10,653 bases of DNA from Marinospirillum sp. (GCA_007116195.1 SKIX01000255.1:1-10653), one strand, 5' to 3'; shown: positions 1 through 9,232, numbered from the stretch's first letter. The notes: generated by a model from the sequence alone, not told the origin. Made by a program: numbers and translations.

Positions 1-1665
1 CGCTTACGCAGCTGGTATCTTGACCGCGGCTATTTGCGTTTCGATATCGAGTCTACACAGGTATCCATCAGCGCAGACAGGCAAGATATTTTTATTACCG
101 TCAATGTTCATGAAGGTGAGCAGTATACCGTCAGCGAGGTCGAGCTAGCCGGTGACCTCATCCTTGAAGAAGCAGCCCTGTCTCCTTTATTGCGCTTAGG
201 TGCAGGAGACACCTTCTCCCGCAGTGCTATGACGGCTTCCAGTGAAAGTTTGCGCCGCCGCTTGGGGGTTGAAGGCTATACCTATGCTGACGTTACTGGT
301 CGCCCCGAGATTGATGATGAAAACCTTGAAGTTAAAATTAGCTTTCTGGTTGATCCAGGTCGACGCATGTATGTTCGCCGCATTAACCTGCGGGGTAATA
401 CCGGCACTCAGGATGAAGTTTTACGCCGTGAAATGCTGCAAATGGAAGGTGCATCAGCCAATACTGATTTAATCGAAGCTTCCCGCGCCCGTTTAGAACG
501 TTTGGGCTATTTTAGTAGCGTGCAGGTCGAAACCAGCCCGGTATCAGGTAATGATGACCTGATCGATGTCACCTATACCGTCGAAGAACAGCCTTCAGGT
601 TCAATTTCTGCCAGCATAGGTTATTCTCAGGCAAGCGGTATTGTGTTTGGAGCGGGGGTTTCCCAACGTAACTTTTTGGGTACGGGCAATACCGTTAGCC
701 TGAATGCCAACAAAAGTGATTTCCGTACTAGTTATAGTTTTTCCTACCTTAACCCTTACTACACCATTGATGGTGTTTCGCGTGGCTTCAACGTCTTCTA
801 CCGCGAAACTGACTTTGACTCTCTAGGCGTCACTAATTACGCCACCGACGCCTATGGTGGTAATGTCACCTACGGCTACCCCATCAGCCAGGACAGCCGC
901 TTAAGCCTATCTTTAGGCTTTGATCAAACCGATGTTAATGCCAACCAGGTGGCAGATGGCTATGTTATTCAAGAAATCGGTGAGTTTAATGACCTGTATG
1001 GCCTCAAGTTCACCAACTACAAGTTAACTGGCCGCTGGACGCAAAATAAACTTAACCGCGGTATTCTTGCTACAGCCGGTAGCTATCAACGTTTATCCTT
1101 AGAAGTTGCCGTTCCGGGTTCTGACTATGAGTTTTATAAAGTCGAATACCGTGGTCAAAAGTACTTCCCTCTAGGGCAAGATTGGTCGCTAAAATTCCGC
1201 ACTGAAATTGGTTATGGTGACGGCCTGGGCAGTGACTTTGACCGCCTGCCTTTCTTTGAGCATTATTATGCTGGTGGTCTTAACTCGGTACGCGGTTACC
1301 GCAGCAGCCGCCTAGGGCCAAGAAACACCCCGCAAGAGGGCTTTAGCGATAATGCATTTGGTGGCAACCTGCTAACAGAGGCGTCTGTGGAACTGATCTT
1401 CCCCTTGTGGTTTATTGAAGATCGGCGCTCTATCCAAACAAGCTTCTTTATTGATGGCGGCAATGTTTTTAATACCCGCTGTTATGATCGCAGCAGTGGC
1501 TGTGAACGTGGGTTCGATGCCGATGAGCTACGCTTTTCAGCCGGTGTCAGTTTAACTTGGTTAACCGCAATAGGCCCGTTGGCGTTCAGTTTTGCTGAGC
1601 CACTTAACGACGAACCCGGCGATGAAACTGAAATCTTCCAATTCTCTATCGGACAAGTCTTTTAA
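1..1665 (+). CDS. bamA: Outer membrane protein assembly factor BamA, C-terminal part (5' end outside window)
   Basis: BamA is the Omp85-family core of the BAM complex; it folds and inserts beta-barrel proteins into the outer membrane. The frame is open from base 1 ([11 protein letters not shown], the end of POTRA3), so the true start lies upstream and the TTG at 34 is internal. POTRA4 runs roughly 121-357 and POTRA5 364-590. The 16-stranded barrel follows from about 595. The L6 lid motif VRGY is at 1288-1299, and the protein ends in a beta-signal with terminal Phe (FSIGQVF). Compared with E. coli, the L6 region is shortened and has no cysteine pair, while two cysteines (1480-1482 and 1501-1503) sit seven residues apart in a late barrel loop. 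Two stops in a row (TAATAA) end the gene, 14 bases before skp. Identity is near certain. Confidence 0.98.
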   Translation, partial: RLRSWYLDRGYLRFDIESTQVSISADRQDIFITVNVHEGEQYTVSEVELAGDLILEEAALSPLLRLGAGDTFSRSAMTASSESLRRRLGVEGYTYADVTGRPEIDDENLEVKISFLVDPGRRMYVRRINLRGNTGTQDEVLRREMLQMEGASANTDLIEASRARLERLGYFSSVQVETSPVSGNDDLIDVTYTVEEQPSGSISASIGYSQASGIVFGAGVSQRNFLGTGNTVSLNANKSDFRTSYSFSYLNPYYTIDGVSRGFNVFYRETDFDSLGVTNYATDAYGGNVTYGYPISQDSRLSLSLGFDQTDVNANQVADGYVIQEIGEFNDLYGLKFTNYKLTGRWTQNKLNRGILATAGSYQRLSLEVAVPGSDYEFYKVEYRGQKYFPLGQDWSLKFRTEIGYGDGLGSDFDRLPFFEHYYAGGLNSVRGYRSSRLGPRNTPQEGFSDNAFGGNLLTEASVELIFPLWFIEDRRSIQTSFFIDGGNVFNTRCYDRSSGCERGFDADELRFSAGVSLTWLTAIGPLAFSFAEPLNDEPGDETEIFQFSIGQVF

Positions 1666-1672
1666 TAAGGAG
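1666..1672 (+). promoter_or_regulatory. Ribosome binding site deciding the GTG start of skp
   Basis: TAAGGAG lies 7 bases before the GTG at 1680. The nearby ATG at 1675 is out of frame and hits a stop after eight codons, so GTG is the start. The site overlaps the second stop codon of bamA, which suits translational coupling. Confidence 0.7.
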
Positions 1673-1679
1673 TTATGTC

Positions 1680-2195
1680 GTGTTTAAAAAAAGCCTACTG
1701 ATTAGCATCTGCCTGCTAGGTGCCCTTACTCTTAGCATGAACCTTCATGCATCAGGCCAACGCATTGCTGTGCTCGATTTACAGGAAGCACTACTCGCCA
1801 CTGACAAGGTAAGCCGTGCTTTTGAGCAAATTGATGAACAGCTGCGAAGCGATGAGTCACGTATTCGACAGCTTGCTGAAGAAGGTCGCAGCCTGCAGCA
1901 ACGCCTACAAAGAGATGCTGATATCATGAGTGACAGTGAGCGCACTCGCTTAACTCAAGAAATGCAGCAGAAGGTTCAGGAATATCAGCAGCGTGGCAGC
2001 CAACTCCAGCAAAGACAGCAACAAATGCGCCAGCAGGTGGTTAATGACCAACGCCCCCAGCTAGAAAGTATCGTTAACGAGCTGCTGGAGGAGCACAATA
2101 TTGATATCCTTCTTGACCGCCAGGCCGTTCATTTTGCTAAACCACAATTTGATTTAACGCCCTTGGTTGCTGATCGCCTGAATGAAGAGGACTAG
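1680..2195 (+). CDS. skp: Periplasmic chaperone Skp (OmpH family)
   Basis: Skp is a trimeric 'jellyfish' chaperone that holds unfolded outer-membrane proteins in the periplasm and delivers them to BamA, encoded just upstream. The 171-residue product (E. coli about 161) begins with a signal peptide: basic FKK, a hydrophobic stretch at residues 5-20 and a likely cleavage site after LHA at residue 24. The mature start QRIAVLDLQEAL is the family beta-strand. Residues about 40-130 are a long Gln/Arg/Glu-rich coiled coil, the tentacle region. C-terminal strands follow (IDILLDRQAVHFA). The single Cys in the signal does not form a lipobox, so this is not a lipoprotein. The start is GTG with a strong Shine-Dalgarno sequence. 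LpxD begins six bases after the stop. Confidence 0.95.
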   Translation: MFKKSLLISICLLGALTLSMNLHASGQRIAVLDLQEALLATDKVSRAFEQIDEQLRSDESRIRQLAEEGRSLQQRLQRDADIMSDSERTRLTQEMQQKVQEYQQRGSQLQQRQQQMRQQVVNDQRPQLESIVNELLEEHNIDILLDRQAVHFAKPQFDLTPLVADRLNEED

Positions 2196-2201
2196 ATCAT
2201 C

Positions 2202-3239
2202 ATGGCAAGCTTTACACTGGCCGCTCTGGCTGAACGGCTCAATGCTGAGTTGCGCGGCCCCGCTGAACTACAAATTACTGGGCTGGGTACCCTTGAGGCA
2301 GCAACCGAGCAACAAATCAGCTTTCTGAGTAACCCTAAATACACCCCCTACCTGCAGACGACTCAGGCTGCAGCTGTCCTGTTAACTCAAGAAGCAGCGG
2401 CTAACTTTTCGGGCAATGCGTTAATCGTTGCTAACCCTTATTTAAGTTTTGCTCAATTAACACATTTGTTTGATGACCCGCGCCCAGAACCTGGTTTACG
2501 CCACCCTAGCGCTATCATCGACCCCAGTGCTCAGCTAGATCCCAGCGTCACGGTTGGCCCAGGCGCTGTTATTGAGGCTGACTGCCAACTAGCTGCAGGC
2601 GTGGTGGTTAGTGCCCAGTGTTTTATTGGTCAGGGTTGTCAGCTGGGTGAGAACACCCTACTCAACCCTCGGGTGACCCTCTATCGTCGCACCCAAGTTG
2701 GCAAGGATTGTATTTTGCATTCAGGTGCAGTGATAGGCGCAGATGGATTTGGCTTTGCTCCTACAGGCCAAGGCTGGGAAAAAATTGCTCAATTAGGCCA
2801 GGTCATTATTTCCGACCAGGTCGAAATAGGTGCAAATACTTCCATTGACCGAGGTGCTTTGGGCGCTACCTTTATTGGCCGTAATGTCAAAATTGATAAC
2901 CATGTCATGATCGGGCACAACGTTCAAATCGGTGAAAACACGGCCATGGCAGCCTTTGTGGGTATTTCCGGATCCACTAAAATCGGTGCCAATTGTTTGC
3001 TTGGCGGTAGTTCTGGCTATGCAGGCCACATCAGTATTTGCGATAATGTGCAAATCACAGGTATGGGCATGGTGACTGGCAATATTACTGAACCAGGCAC
3101 CTATTCTTCTGGCACTGGCCTGCTGCCAAGCAAGCAGTGGCGCAAAGCAGCCGTACGCTTTCGCCAACTGGATGAACTTAATCAAAAAGTACGCCAGCTG
3201 GAAAAGCAGTTAGCCCAAAAGACTCAGGACACTGAGTAG
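2202..3239 (+). CDS. lpxD: UDP-3-O-(3-hydroxyacyl)glucosamine N-acyltransferase LpxD
   Basis: LpxD catalyses the third step of lipid A synthesis: transfer of a 3-hydroxyacyl chain from ACP to the 2-amino group of UDP-3-O-acyl-glucosamine, in the cytosol. The 345 residues (E. coli 341) show an N-terminal uridine-binding domain (about 1-100, with FLSNPKY near 41-47). A left-handed beta-helix of hexapeptide repeats follows (about 103-300), then a C-terminal helix (311-340). The catalytic His is H239 in IGHN, and H276 in AGHISIC matches the second conserved His; both fall at E. coli numbering. M290 in GMGM is the residue proposed as the chain-length ruler in E. coli LpxD. ATG with AGAGG about 11 bases upstream, six bases after skp. 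Confidence 0.98.
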   Translation: MASFTLAALAERLNAELRGPAELQITGLGTLEAATEQQISFLSNPKYTPYLQTTQAAAVLLTQEAAANFSGNALIVANPYLSFAQLTHLFDDPRPEPGLRHPSAIIDPSAQLDPSVTVGPGAVIEADCQLAAGVVVSAQCFIGQGCQLGENTLLNPRVTLYRRTQVGKDCILHSGAVIGADGFGFAPTGQGWEKIAQLGQVIISDQVEIGANTSIDRGALGATFIGRNVKIDNHVMIGHNVQIGENTAMAAFVGISGSTKIGANCLLGGSSGYAGHISICDNVQITGMGMVTGNITEPGTYSSGTGLLPSKQWRKAAVRFRQLDELNQKVRQLEKQLAQKTQDTE

Positions 3240-3279
3240 CCCTTTGCTTTCAATATTTTAACTAAATGAGATCAAATCC

Positions 3280-3720
3280 ATGGTCATGGATGTAAACGAA
3301 ATTAAACAGTACCTGCCTCATCGCTATCCCTTTCTTTTAGTCGATCGCGTTACTGAGATTGAGCTGGGCAAATCCATCGTTGCTTATAAGAACATTACTG
3401 TTAACGAGCCTTACTTTCTGGGCCACTTTCCTGACCACCCCATCTTTCCAGGGGTTTTGATCATTGAAGCTATGGCGCAAGCTGCAGGTGTGCTCGGCTT
3501 TAAAACAGTTAATAAGTTACCTAAAGATGGCCACCTCTACTATTTTGTTGGTAGTGAAAAAACGCGTTTTAAACGCCCTGTTGTACCTGGTGATCGCCTG
3601 ACACTGGAAGCAAAGGTTTTACGCGAAAGACGGGGTATTTGGGTATTTGCCTGTCGCTCACATGTCGATGGCGAACTGGTCTGTGAAACAGAAATCACCT
3701 GTGCGGAGAAGAAAGTTTGA
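3280..3720 (+). CDS. fabZ: 3-hydroxyacyl-[acyl-carrier-protein] dehydratase FabZ
   Basis: FabZ dehydrates beta-hydroxyacyl-ACP to trans-2-enoyl-ACP in fatty-acid elongation. It competes with LpxA and LpxD for 3-hydroxyacyl-ACP, which explains its place between their genes. The 146-residue hot-dog fold has the family start [13 protein letters not shown] (12-24). The catalytic His49 is in [12 protein letters not shown] and Glu63 in IEAMAQAAG, the usual His/Glu pair. FKRPVVPGD (around 105-113) is also conserved. ATG at 3280 was taken; a second in-frame ATG at 3286 is equally possible, since the Shine-Dalgarno sequence (AATGAG at 3265-3270) is weak. The 40-base AT-rich gap after lpxD is the largest in the operon and has no clear terminator or promoter. 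Confidence 0.97.
   Translation: MVMDVNEIKQYLPHRYPFLLVDRVTEIELGKSIVAYKNITVNEPYFLGHFPDHPIFPGVLIIEAMAQAAGVLGFKTVNKLPKDGHLYYFVGSEKTRFKRPVVPGDRLTLEAKVLRERRGIWVFACRSHVDGELVCETEITCAEKKV
3705..3711 (+). promoter_or_regulatory. Ribosome binding site deciding the TTG start of lpxA
   Basis: GGAGAAG inside the last codons of fabZ stands about 5-8 bases before TTG at 3717. No ATG or GTG in this frame could give a product with the conserved IHPTAI N-terminus, so TTG is the start. Confidence 0.65.
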
Positions 3721-4490
3721 GCCAGATACACCCTACCGCAATCCTGGATCCTCAAGCCGAGCTTGCTGACGATGTAGAGGTTGGTCCCTTTAGTATTATT
3801 GGGCCAGGTGTGGTCATAGGTTCAGGTACAGTGGTCGGGCCCCATGTCATTATTAAGGGCCCGACGACCCTAGGTAAAAACAACCGAATATTTCAGTTCG
3901 CCAGTGTCGGTGAAGACTGCCAAGATAAGAAATATAAGGGTGAACCCACGCGTCTAGAAATCGGTGATGACAATGTTATCCGCGAGGGGGTAACGATTCA
4001 CCGAGGCACAGTTCAAGACCAACAGCTCACCCGCATAGGTAGCCGTAATCTATTCATGGCTTATTCCCACGTTGCCCATGACTGCATTGTTGGCAATGAC
4101 TGCATTCTGGCCAACCAGGCGACGCTAGCGGGTCACGTAACCCTGGGCGATTTTGTCATTCTGGGTGGCTTGTCGGCTGTACATCAGTTCAGTCGCATTG
4201 GTGATCATGCAATGTGTGGCGGCGGCTCTATCATCTTGAAAGACATAGCGGCCTTTACTTTAGTCAGTGGCCACCCTGCTGAAAGCCACGGTATCAACTA
4301 TGAAGGTTTGAAGCGCCGGGGTTTCTCCAAAGAAGCCATGCAAGCCTTGCGCAACGCCTATAAAGTCGTTTTCCGGCAGGGCTTAGGCTTACAAGATGCC
4401 CTGGATCGTCTGGAAAAGAGTGACCCTTTACCTGAAGTGGTGCAGTTCATCAACTCCATCAAAGATTCTCAGCGTGGTTTAACCCGGTGA
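3717..4490 (+). CDS. lpxA: Acyl-ACP--UDP-N-acetylglucosamine O-acyltransferase LpxA
   Basis: LpxA does the first step of lipid A synthesis, moving a 3-hydroxyacyl chain from ACP to the 3-OH of UDP-GlcNAc. The 257-residue product (E. coli 262) has the left-handed beta-helix of hexapeptide repeats from residue 4 to about 185 and a C-terminal helical domain ending RGLTR. The catalytic base is H121 in SHVAHDC (E. coli H125). The chain-length ruler, G173 in E. coli and M169 in P. aeruginosa, aligns with G169 in AMCGGGS. Glycine there is known to admit C14 chains, so 3-hydroxymyristate-type selectivity is inferred. The TTG start overlaps the fabZ stop as TTGA, implying translational coupling. Confidence 0.98.
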   Translation: MSQIHPTAILDPQAELADDVEVGPFSIIGPGVVIGSGTVVGPHVIIKGPTTLGKNNRIFQFASVGEDCQDKKYKGEPTRLEIGDDNVIREGVTIHRGTVQDQQLTRIGSRNLFMAYSHVAHDCIVGNDCILANQATLAGHVTLGDFVILGGLSAVHQFSRIGDHAMCGGGSIILKDIAAFTLVSGHPAESHGINYEGLKRRGFSKEAMQALRNAYKVVFRQGLGLQDALDRLEKSDPLPEVVQFINSIKDSQRGLTR

Positions 4491-5620
4491 AAATTTACTT
4501 GGTCGCCGGTGAAATCTCCGGCGACCTGCTCGGCGCCTCCCTGATTCCAGCTCTCAAGCAGCGTTTTCCCCAGGCTGAGTTCCGTGGTCTCGGTGGCGAA
4601 CGCATGCAAGCCGAAGGCTTACATAGTCTTTATCCGCTGGAAACCCTGTCTGTTATGGGTTTGGTTGAAGTACTCAAGCATCTACCCAAGTTGCTCAAAG
4701 TTCGCAAGCACCTGTTTCAGGATGCGTTGAACTGGGGGGCTGATTTAATGATAGGTATTGATGCCCCTGACTTTAACCTGGGTTTAGAAAAAAAACTGCG
4801 CCGCCAGGGTGTAACAACGGTTCATTACGTCAGCCCTTCCGTCTGGGCTTGGCGTCAAGGGCGCATTCATGGCATTAAAAAAAGCTGTGATTTAATGCTC
4901 TGCCTGCTACCTTTTGAAGCCAGCTTTTACCACCAACACCAAATGCAGGCGGTTTTTGTTGGCCACCCTGCTGCGGATCGCCTGCCCTTGCAACCCGATA
5001 AAACAGCCGCTCGCCAGCAACTCGGGTTAAGCTGCAACCAGCAACTTGTTTGCCTTTTACCTGGCTCCCGCGGTGGTGAGGTCGCTCGGCTCGCTCCAAC
5101 TTTTTTAGCCACGGCTCGTTTACTTCAACAGCAGTACCCTCAACTTAAATTTCTGTTACCGGCTGCCACGCCTGCACGCCGTCAACAACTGCTTAGCTTG
5201 ATCGACTCAGCTGGGGTGACTAACCTGCAACTGCTGGATGGACAGGCCGACACCGCACTTCAAGCGGCAGATGCAGCCTTACTGGCTTCAGGTACCGTTG
5301 CTCTGGAGGCGCTTTTCTGCAAGACGCCCATGGTCGTCAGCTATAAAGTTGCTCCTTTAACCTGGTGGCTAGGACGCCTTCTGCTTAAAACACCCTGGGT
5401 TAGCCTGCCCAACTTATTAGCTCAGCAAACCCTGGTCGAGGAACGCTTACAAAAAGCGGCTACGCCAGAACAGCTCGCTGAAGATATAGGCCTACTGTTA
5501 AGTTCACAGCAGGCTGCAGAGCAGCAAAAGGCTGCCTTTTATGCTTTACATCAGCAGTTACAACAAAATGCCAGTCAAACAGCGGCTAAGGCTATCGAGG
5601 AATTAGTCAACCATGCTTGA
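4487..5620 (+). CDS. lpxB: Lipid-A-disaccharide synthase LpxB
   Basis: LpxB is a GT19-family glycosyltransferase (GT-B fold) that joins UDP-2,3-diacylglucosamine and lipid X into the lipid A disaccharide at the inner face of the inner membrane. The 377 residues (E. coli 382) carry the N-terminal motif [13 protein letters not shown] (5-17), GIDAPDFN with D92 and D95, [12 protein letters not shown] (113-124), [10 protein letters not shown] near the middle, and [13 protein letters not shown] in the C-terminal nucleotide-binding half. The start is GTG, overlapping the lpxA stop by four bases (GTGA). No strong Shine-Dalgarno sequence is seen, so translation probably depends on coupling to lpxA. 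Confidence 0.97.
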   Translation: MKIYLVAGEISGDLLGASLIPALKQRFPQAEFRGLGGERMQAEGLHSLYPLETLSVMGLVEVLKHLPKLLKVRKHLFQDALNWGADLMIGIDAPDFNLGLEKKLRRQGVTTVHYVSPSVWAWRQGRIHGIKKSCDLMLCLLPFEASFYHQHQMQAVFVGHPAADRLPLQPDKTAARQQLGLSCNQQLVCLLPGSRGGEVARLAPTFLATARLLQQQYPQLKFLLPAATPARRQQLLSLIDSAGVTNLQLLDGQADTALQAADAALLASGTVALEALFCKTPMVVSYKVAPLTWWLGRLLLKTPWVSLPNLLAQQTLVEERLQKAATPEQLAEDIGLLLSSQQAAEQQKAAFYALHQQLQQNASQTAAKAIEELVNHA

Positions 5621-6254
5621 TCCCCTGTTAGCAGAAGAGATTCCTTATTCAGGCCAAAGGCTCGCGGGTGTCGATGAGGTGGGCCGTGGCCCTTTGGTGG
5701 GCTCTGTTGTTGCTGCTGCGGTGATACTCGACCCCTTAAAGCCGATTAGCGGGCTAAAGGATTCTAAGAAATTAAGCGAAAAAAAACGCCTGCAGCTTGC
5801 AGATGAAATCCAAAGCAAGGCGCTTGCTTGGGCGCTTGGTGAAGCTACGCCGGTAGAAATAGATCACCTTAATATTTTGCAGGCCAGCTTGGTCGCCATG
5901 CAAAGAGCGATTGACCAGCTAAGTCCAGCCGCCGAGTTCGTGTTAGTGGATGGTAACCGCTTACCCCCGCAACTCCAGCAACCCGCTTTAGCAGTCATCC
6001 AGGGCGATGCGCGTCATCCAGCCATAGCTGCTGCTTCGATTCTTGCTAAAGTTCACCGCGACCAACAGCTTTTAGCGCTGCACCAACTCTATCCTGACTA
6101 TGGCTTTGATCGTCATAAAGGCTACCCTACCAAAGACCACCTGGCCGCACTCGCGCAGTTAGGGCCTTTGGCCGAGCACAGGCGCAGCTTTAAACCCGTA
6201 CAAAAAGCACTCACGCGGCTGTCCATAACGTCTGCGACCAACGACCCAGATTAA
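5613..6254 (+). CDS. rnhB: Ribonuclease HII
   Basis: RNase HII cuts the RNA strand of RNA/DNA hybrids and starts removal of single ribonucleotides from DNA. The 213 residues match E. coli RnhB (198). The metal-binding acidic residues are D21 and E22 in [14 protein letters not shown]113 in VLVDGNR and D132 in [18 protein letters not shown] (140-150) and the GYPT loop (170-173) are also conserved. The C-terminus runs about ten residues beyond the usual RRSF..V..AL end, into the convergent gene. The ATG overlaps lpxB by eight bases and has GAGGAA 10 bases upstream. It is the last gene of the operon here; in many relatives dnaE comes next. Confidence 0.97.
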   Translation: MLDPLLAEEIPYSGQRLAGVDEVGRGPLVGSVVAAAVILDPLKPISGLKDSKKLSEKKRLQLADEIQSKALAWALGEATPVEIDHLNILQASLVAMQRAIDQLSPAAEFVLVDGNRLPPQLQQPALAVIQGDARHPAIAAASILAKVHRDQQLLALHQLYPDYGFDRHKGYPTKDHLAALAQLGPLAEHRRSFKPVQKALTRLSITSATNDPD

Positions 6255-7611
6255 ACAGCAAGTCTTGACGCAAGCGCAGCAGCTGCTGCTCTATTGCCTG
6301 AGGCAAAGCGTCCTGGCTCAACCAAACTTGATAGCCCTGCAGGTCTTCAATGCCAGCCACCAGTTGGTTGGCTAAACGTAGATCTTTCGTTGCCTCAGGT
6401 GCAGCCTGTTGCAGCAGCATCTGTAAACGAATCAAAGCAGGGTAACGTTGTAGCCAGCCTGCGACATCCATGGGCTGTAACGGCAAACGCAAGTGAGCAC
6501 AGGCTGCTGCAAGCAAGCGTTTGGGTGCTTCACTCGGAAAAGGCTCGGCCAGGCTAAAACTTAAATAAAGCCCTTGTAACAGCTTGATTTCAGCCTGCCC
6601 TACCCAGACTTGCTTCCAGAGACTGCGATATTGTCTGCGACGTTCAGCATAGCCTAGGTGGTTTAAGCGCCAAGAGCTGGCTGTAGCCGTTGGTAACTGT
6701 AAACTTTGCAGCACCCGATCAGCATGACTTGCAACCACCAGTGGAGCGAAAGCCGCCAGAAGCTTTTTGATCTCAACACGAGCAGCATGCAAGGGGGCTT
6801 GTGGGCAAAGACGTTGCGCCACCACCAATAACCCCTGCAAACTCAACAGCGCTCTTTGTGCTTCTTGTAGCTCCCTTTCCTCCGCGTTGAAAGCCCAGCG
6901 CTCATGGCAGCTAATCCAACGGTTAAGCTGGTAATTCGCTAGCTCTAATAAAGCATCAAGCTGTGTTTGCTCACCGAGTTGCGGGCAAACCAAGGCGTCG
7001 ACCTGACCTGCATCCAACAAACGAAGCGCCCTTTCTGCCTTGCTAGCTAAACCCAAATGCAGGCTGATCTTATCTGCAAAGTGCTGTGCCAAGGTAAACA
7101 GGGCCTCAGGCTCTCCTTGCTGCAATTCCAGCTCTAGCTCACAGAGTTCATCTTTTTTGCCATTCAGCAAAGCCACTTCACCTTGATCAGCGGCTAACTC
7201 GACTGCCAAGGCCTGACCCTTAAGCTGTGTTTGCAGCTGCCAGGCCTTGCGGGTGAAATGAGTTGTAAAAATTGGCTGTAGCTGCGCTAACCACTCAGGC
7301 TCAAGAACACCTTCGGGCAGCTGTTGAGGGTCAAGTTCAGGCTTTTGCAACGCCACTTCCCACTCGCCCCGGCGGCTTAAAGCTCCACGACTGGCTCCAC
7401 TTGTTTTTAAAGTTTGTACCCAGCCCTGACCTGTATTTCTCAAACGCAAGGCGGCGCGGTGTTGATTCAAATCCAAACTGGGCGTATCCAAATAGGTATT
7501 TTCTAGCCAACGCACCTGAGGTTGCTGAGCACCCAAATCCTGCATCAGCTTATCCAGCAAGGGTAAATCCTGAGGCTGCATCAACAACTTGAGTTCAATT
7601 TCTTCGGCCAT
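6211..7611 (-). CDS. ygiF: YgiF-like inorganic triphosphatase (CYTH + CHAD domains)
   Basis: The 466-residue product resembles E. coli YgiF (433), a cytoplasmic tripolyphosphatase. The CYTH domain fills about residues 1-200. It has the signature EIELK (E4, E6, K8), basic residues R56, R58 and K69 that would line the tunnel for triphosphate, D142-E145 (DQGEV) and the acidic strand CELELEL (157-163) that binds metal. The rest, about 210-466, is all-helical and Leu/Gln/Ala-rich in the place of the CHAD domain, but its histidine pattern is weak, so that assignment rests mainly on architecture. ATG at 7611 has AAAGGGA close upstream. The 3' end overlaps rnhB by 44 bases, tail to tail. It lies 52 bases after the DUF3037 gene and may be read from it or from its own weak promoter. 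Confidence 0.9.
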   Translation of the reverse strand: MAEEIELKLLMQPQDLPLLDKLMQDLGAQQPQVRWLENTYLDTPSLDLNQHRAALRLRNTGQGWVQTLKTSGASRGALSRRGEWEVALQKPELDPQQLPEGVLEPEWLAQLQPIFTTHFTRKAWQLQTQLKGQALAVELAADQGEVALLNGKKDELCELELELQQGEPEALFTLAQHFADKISLHLGLASKAERALRLLDAGQVDALVCPQLGEQTQLDALLELANYQLNRWISCHERWAFNAEERELQEAQRALLSLQGLLVVAQRLCPQAPLHAARVEIKKLLAAFAPLVVASHADRVLQSLQLPTATASSWRLNHLGYAERRRQYRSLWKQVWVGQAEIKLLQGLYLSFSLAEPFPSEAPKRLLAAACAHLRLPLQPMDVAGWLQRYPALIRLQMLLQQAAPEATKDLRLANQLVAGIEDLQGYQVWLSQDALPQAIEQQLLRLRQDLLFNLGRWSQTLWTAA

Positions 7612-7663
7612 GGTTTCCCTTTGTTGTGTTTCCTGGTTTTAGTTGATCCAGGTTCCAGCTTAA

Positions 7664-8494
7664 TCAAGAATGGAAAGGGCGAGTAGCGAAGTCGGCCAGT
7701 GCTTGCTCATCATCCACACCAATGGCCCTTACTCCTCTATCTTGTAGCTTTTTAAGCTCCTGCTGGATATAGTCTTTCGCTCTTGTATCCAGGCTCTCTT
7801 TCAAACTGATCTCCAAAAGTAGATCTTCATCGGCTATTATTTTCTGCCTAGTCAGTTCGGTTATTTTTTTGTTCAGCATGTCCATACGCTCAACCGCTCG
7901 CTCCGGCTGTTGATGATAAAAAACAAGCGGTTTAATAGCTCGCCTTGGCTGATCACCTTCCCTGTAGACAAAAGGAAAGCTCTGAGAGTGCAAGCCTGCG
8001 CTCAGTTTTTCTTTCCTGTAATACTGGTCAACACCCAAACCTTTCAGGGTTTCACGGACACGTTGTACCAGCTGCTGCTCCCAGTCGGGGCTTTGGGTAA
8101 AACTGCGTTCAACATAGTGTTGATACAAGGCTTGAGTTTTTTCGCCTGGGTCTTCGGCATAAACAAATTTCGGGCCGGAAAAGCTGATCAGCCCTCCCTT
8201 TTGGCGAGTGGCTTCGTCAAAAATCTGGAGGGCCAGGGTTTCCTGATACTGATTTTCAAGAAGTGTCTGAATGCGCTCCAACTCTTCGCGCAAAAACTCC
8301 AGCGTGGCTCTATAAAGCTGAGGTTCCAGCTGTTCAAAAAAGTGCGTGATGCGCTTGAAGCGGGTTGGAGCCAACCGAAATTCTAGCTGTCTTTTTTTCG
8401 GACAAAACAAAGCCACCCCCACATTGGCAAACTCTTCTGTCTCACCAAAGGGAACGAATTGTATAACTCTGAATTTACAGGCCAAAAGGCTCAT
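7664..8494 (-). CDS. DUF3037 family protein
   Basis: This 276-residue protein of unknown function opens with the DUF3037 signature: KFRVIQFVPFGETEEF followed by ANVGVALFCP. Helical, charged segments follow at about 50-95 (FFEQLEPQLYRATLEFLREE). Towards the C-terminus there is a region around AIKPLVFYHQQPERAVERM and a long helix ending near FATRPFHS. No signal peptide, membrane segment or catalytic motif is visible. The start was placed at ATG 8494, not the GTG at 8503: ATG overlaps the stop of the HipA-like gene as ATGA and has GGAG eight bases upstream, whereas the GTG falls within that ribosome-binding site. Genes of this family are often beside HipA-like kinases, so the two products probably act together; how is unknown. 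The GC content is mixed. Confidence 0.85.
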   Translation of the reverse strand: MSLLACKFRVIQFVPFGETEEFANVGVALFCPKKRQLEFRLAPTRFKRITHFFEQLEPQLYRATLEFLREELERIQTLLENQYQETLALQIFDEATRQKGGLISFSGPKFVYAEDPGEKTQALYQHYVERSFTQSPDWEQQLVQRVRETLKGLGVDQYYRKEKLSAGLHSQSFPFVYREGDQPRRAIKPLVFYHQQPERAVERMDMLNKKITELTRQKIIADEDLLLEISLKESLDTRAKDYIQQELKKLQDRGVRAIGVDDEQALADFATRPFHS

Positions 8495-9219
8495 AGCAAC
8501 CACTCCAGAAAATGATGCTTTTCACATTCCATCAAAACATCCATTTTTTCTTGTATTTTAGCACTGGCATCAGGGTCAGCGTTAAGCCACTCATCAGGGA
8601 CTTCTGGCAAGTCTTTTTCAAGCGATTCTCTTGCCTGACTGAAAGCCTTGCTGAAATTAACCAGATCGATCATATCCAGCTTTCTTGCCTTTAGAAGACC
8701 AGAAAACACATGAAGTTCAAGAAAATCCTGGCGCGAAAAATCAGCATCAAAAGCGAGGTTATGATCAATAACCCATAGCTGGTTCTGCTTCAGATCCAGC
8801 AGAAGGTTTACATTGCCTCCAAAGGAGGTTAAACAACGATCAGCATTTCTCACCCAGGCATCAAAGACCAATAGCTTTTTCTGCAAGGGATCTGGAACAT
8901 CTGTGACACGACTATAACTGAGTGTATCCGAGCCTGAAACAGCTTGAAGACCAAAAAGACAGTTAAACTCAAGGTCTCTCTGCCAGTCAGGCGGCAGTAG
9001 CCTTTTGAGATCAGAACCCAGGGTAAGTACCTGAGCCTCTGGAATCGGCAGCTCCAAGCTCCTCGCCAAGTGCGAACAAATCCACTCATTCAGCAGCCCC
9101 TTCACCTGAGCGTTGGAGCCTTTACAGTAATACTGCTTGCCATCGCTAGCCGTACAGATAAAAGGTTGGAGCATTCCCCGATTCTCCAGGCACCTGTCAT
9201 GAATCTCCATAATTTCCAA
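8491..9219 (-). CDS. HipA-like kinase (HipA_2 type)
   Basis: The product, 242 residues from the chosen start, resembles the short HipA-like kinases that lack the HipA N-terminal subdomain. Visible kinase elements are the ATP-binding lysine K33 in YYCKG, E45 in LLNEWICSHLA, the catalytic D127 in NADR after FDAWVR, N136/N138 in GGNVNLLL and the metal-binding D152 in VIDHNLAFD. All key positions are present, so activity is plausible; the substrate is unknown. It is the promoter-proximal partner of the DUF3037 gene, with an ATGA overlap. Start choice is uncertain: TTG 9219 or 9222 follow GGAGG at 9232-9228, while GTG 9264 would add a Cys-rich leader and overlap a small upstream ORF as GTGA; ATG 9210 is also in frame. 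Hand-counted 60-base lines are 38-45% GC against 55-62% in lpxB, ygiF and argA lines, suggesting transfer. Confidence 0.85.
   Translation of the reverse strand: MEIMEIHDRCLENRGMLQPFICTASDGKQYYCKGSNAQVKGLLNEWICSHLARSLELPIPEAQVLTLGSDLKRLLPPDWQRDLEFNCLFGLQAVSGSDTLSYSRVTDVPDPLQKKLLVFDAWVRNADRCLTSFGGNVNLLLDLKQNQLWVIDHNLAFDADFSRQDFLELHVFSGLLKARKLDMIDLVNFSKAFSQARESLEKDLPEVPDEWLNADPDASAKIQEKMDVLMECEKHHFLEWLL
8503..8507 (-). promoter_or_regulatory. Ribosome binding site deciding the ATG start of the DUF3037 gene
   Basis: On the minus strand TGGAG at 8507-8503 sits eight bases before ATG 8494. It lies within the last codons of the kinase gene and overlaps the alternative GTG start, which argues against that GTG. 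Confidence 0.6.
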
Positions 9220-9227
9220 CAAGTGAA

Positions 9228-9232
9228 CCTCC
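9228..9232 (-). promoter_or_regulatory. Candidate ribosome binding site for the HipA-like gene
   Basis: GGAGG on the minus strand lies 5 bases before TTG 9222 and 8 before TTG 9219. It is the strongest Shine-Dalgarno match near this gene's start and favours a TTG start over GTG 9264, whose nearest purine run (AAAAGGA) is about 12 bases away. Confidence 0.5.

Noticed and set aside
34..36. TTG as the start of bamA
   Set aside because: The frame is open to base 1 and encodes conserved BamA sequence (RSWYLDRGY) before this codon, so the gene simply enters from outside the window.
2793..3185. Minus-strand 130-codon frame
   Set aside because: It is antisense to the LpxD beta-helix; the repeated hexapeptide coding explains the lack of stops.
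3240..3279. AT-rich lpxD-fabZ gap as an internal promoter
   Set aside because: TATTTT could be a -10, but no matching -35 hexamer is found at suitable distance.
6280..6300. Palindromic CAGCAGCTGCTG near the end of the CYTH gene
   Set aside because: It is explained by Gln-Gln-Leu-Leu codons in the coding sequence and has no terminator-like T run.
7612..7667. Possible promoter or hairpin before the CYTH gene (TTGATT on the minus strand; CCTGG/CCAGG inverted repeat)
   Set aside because: The -35-like hexamer has no good -10 at proper spacing, and the 5-base stem has an 11-base loop with no T tract, so neither promoter nor terminator is supported.
7910..8386. Plus-strand 158-codon frame
   Set aside because: It lies wholly antisense to the DUF3037 gene, whose family signature and coupled start are convincing; no motif of its own.
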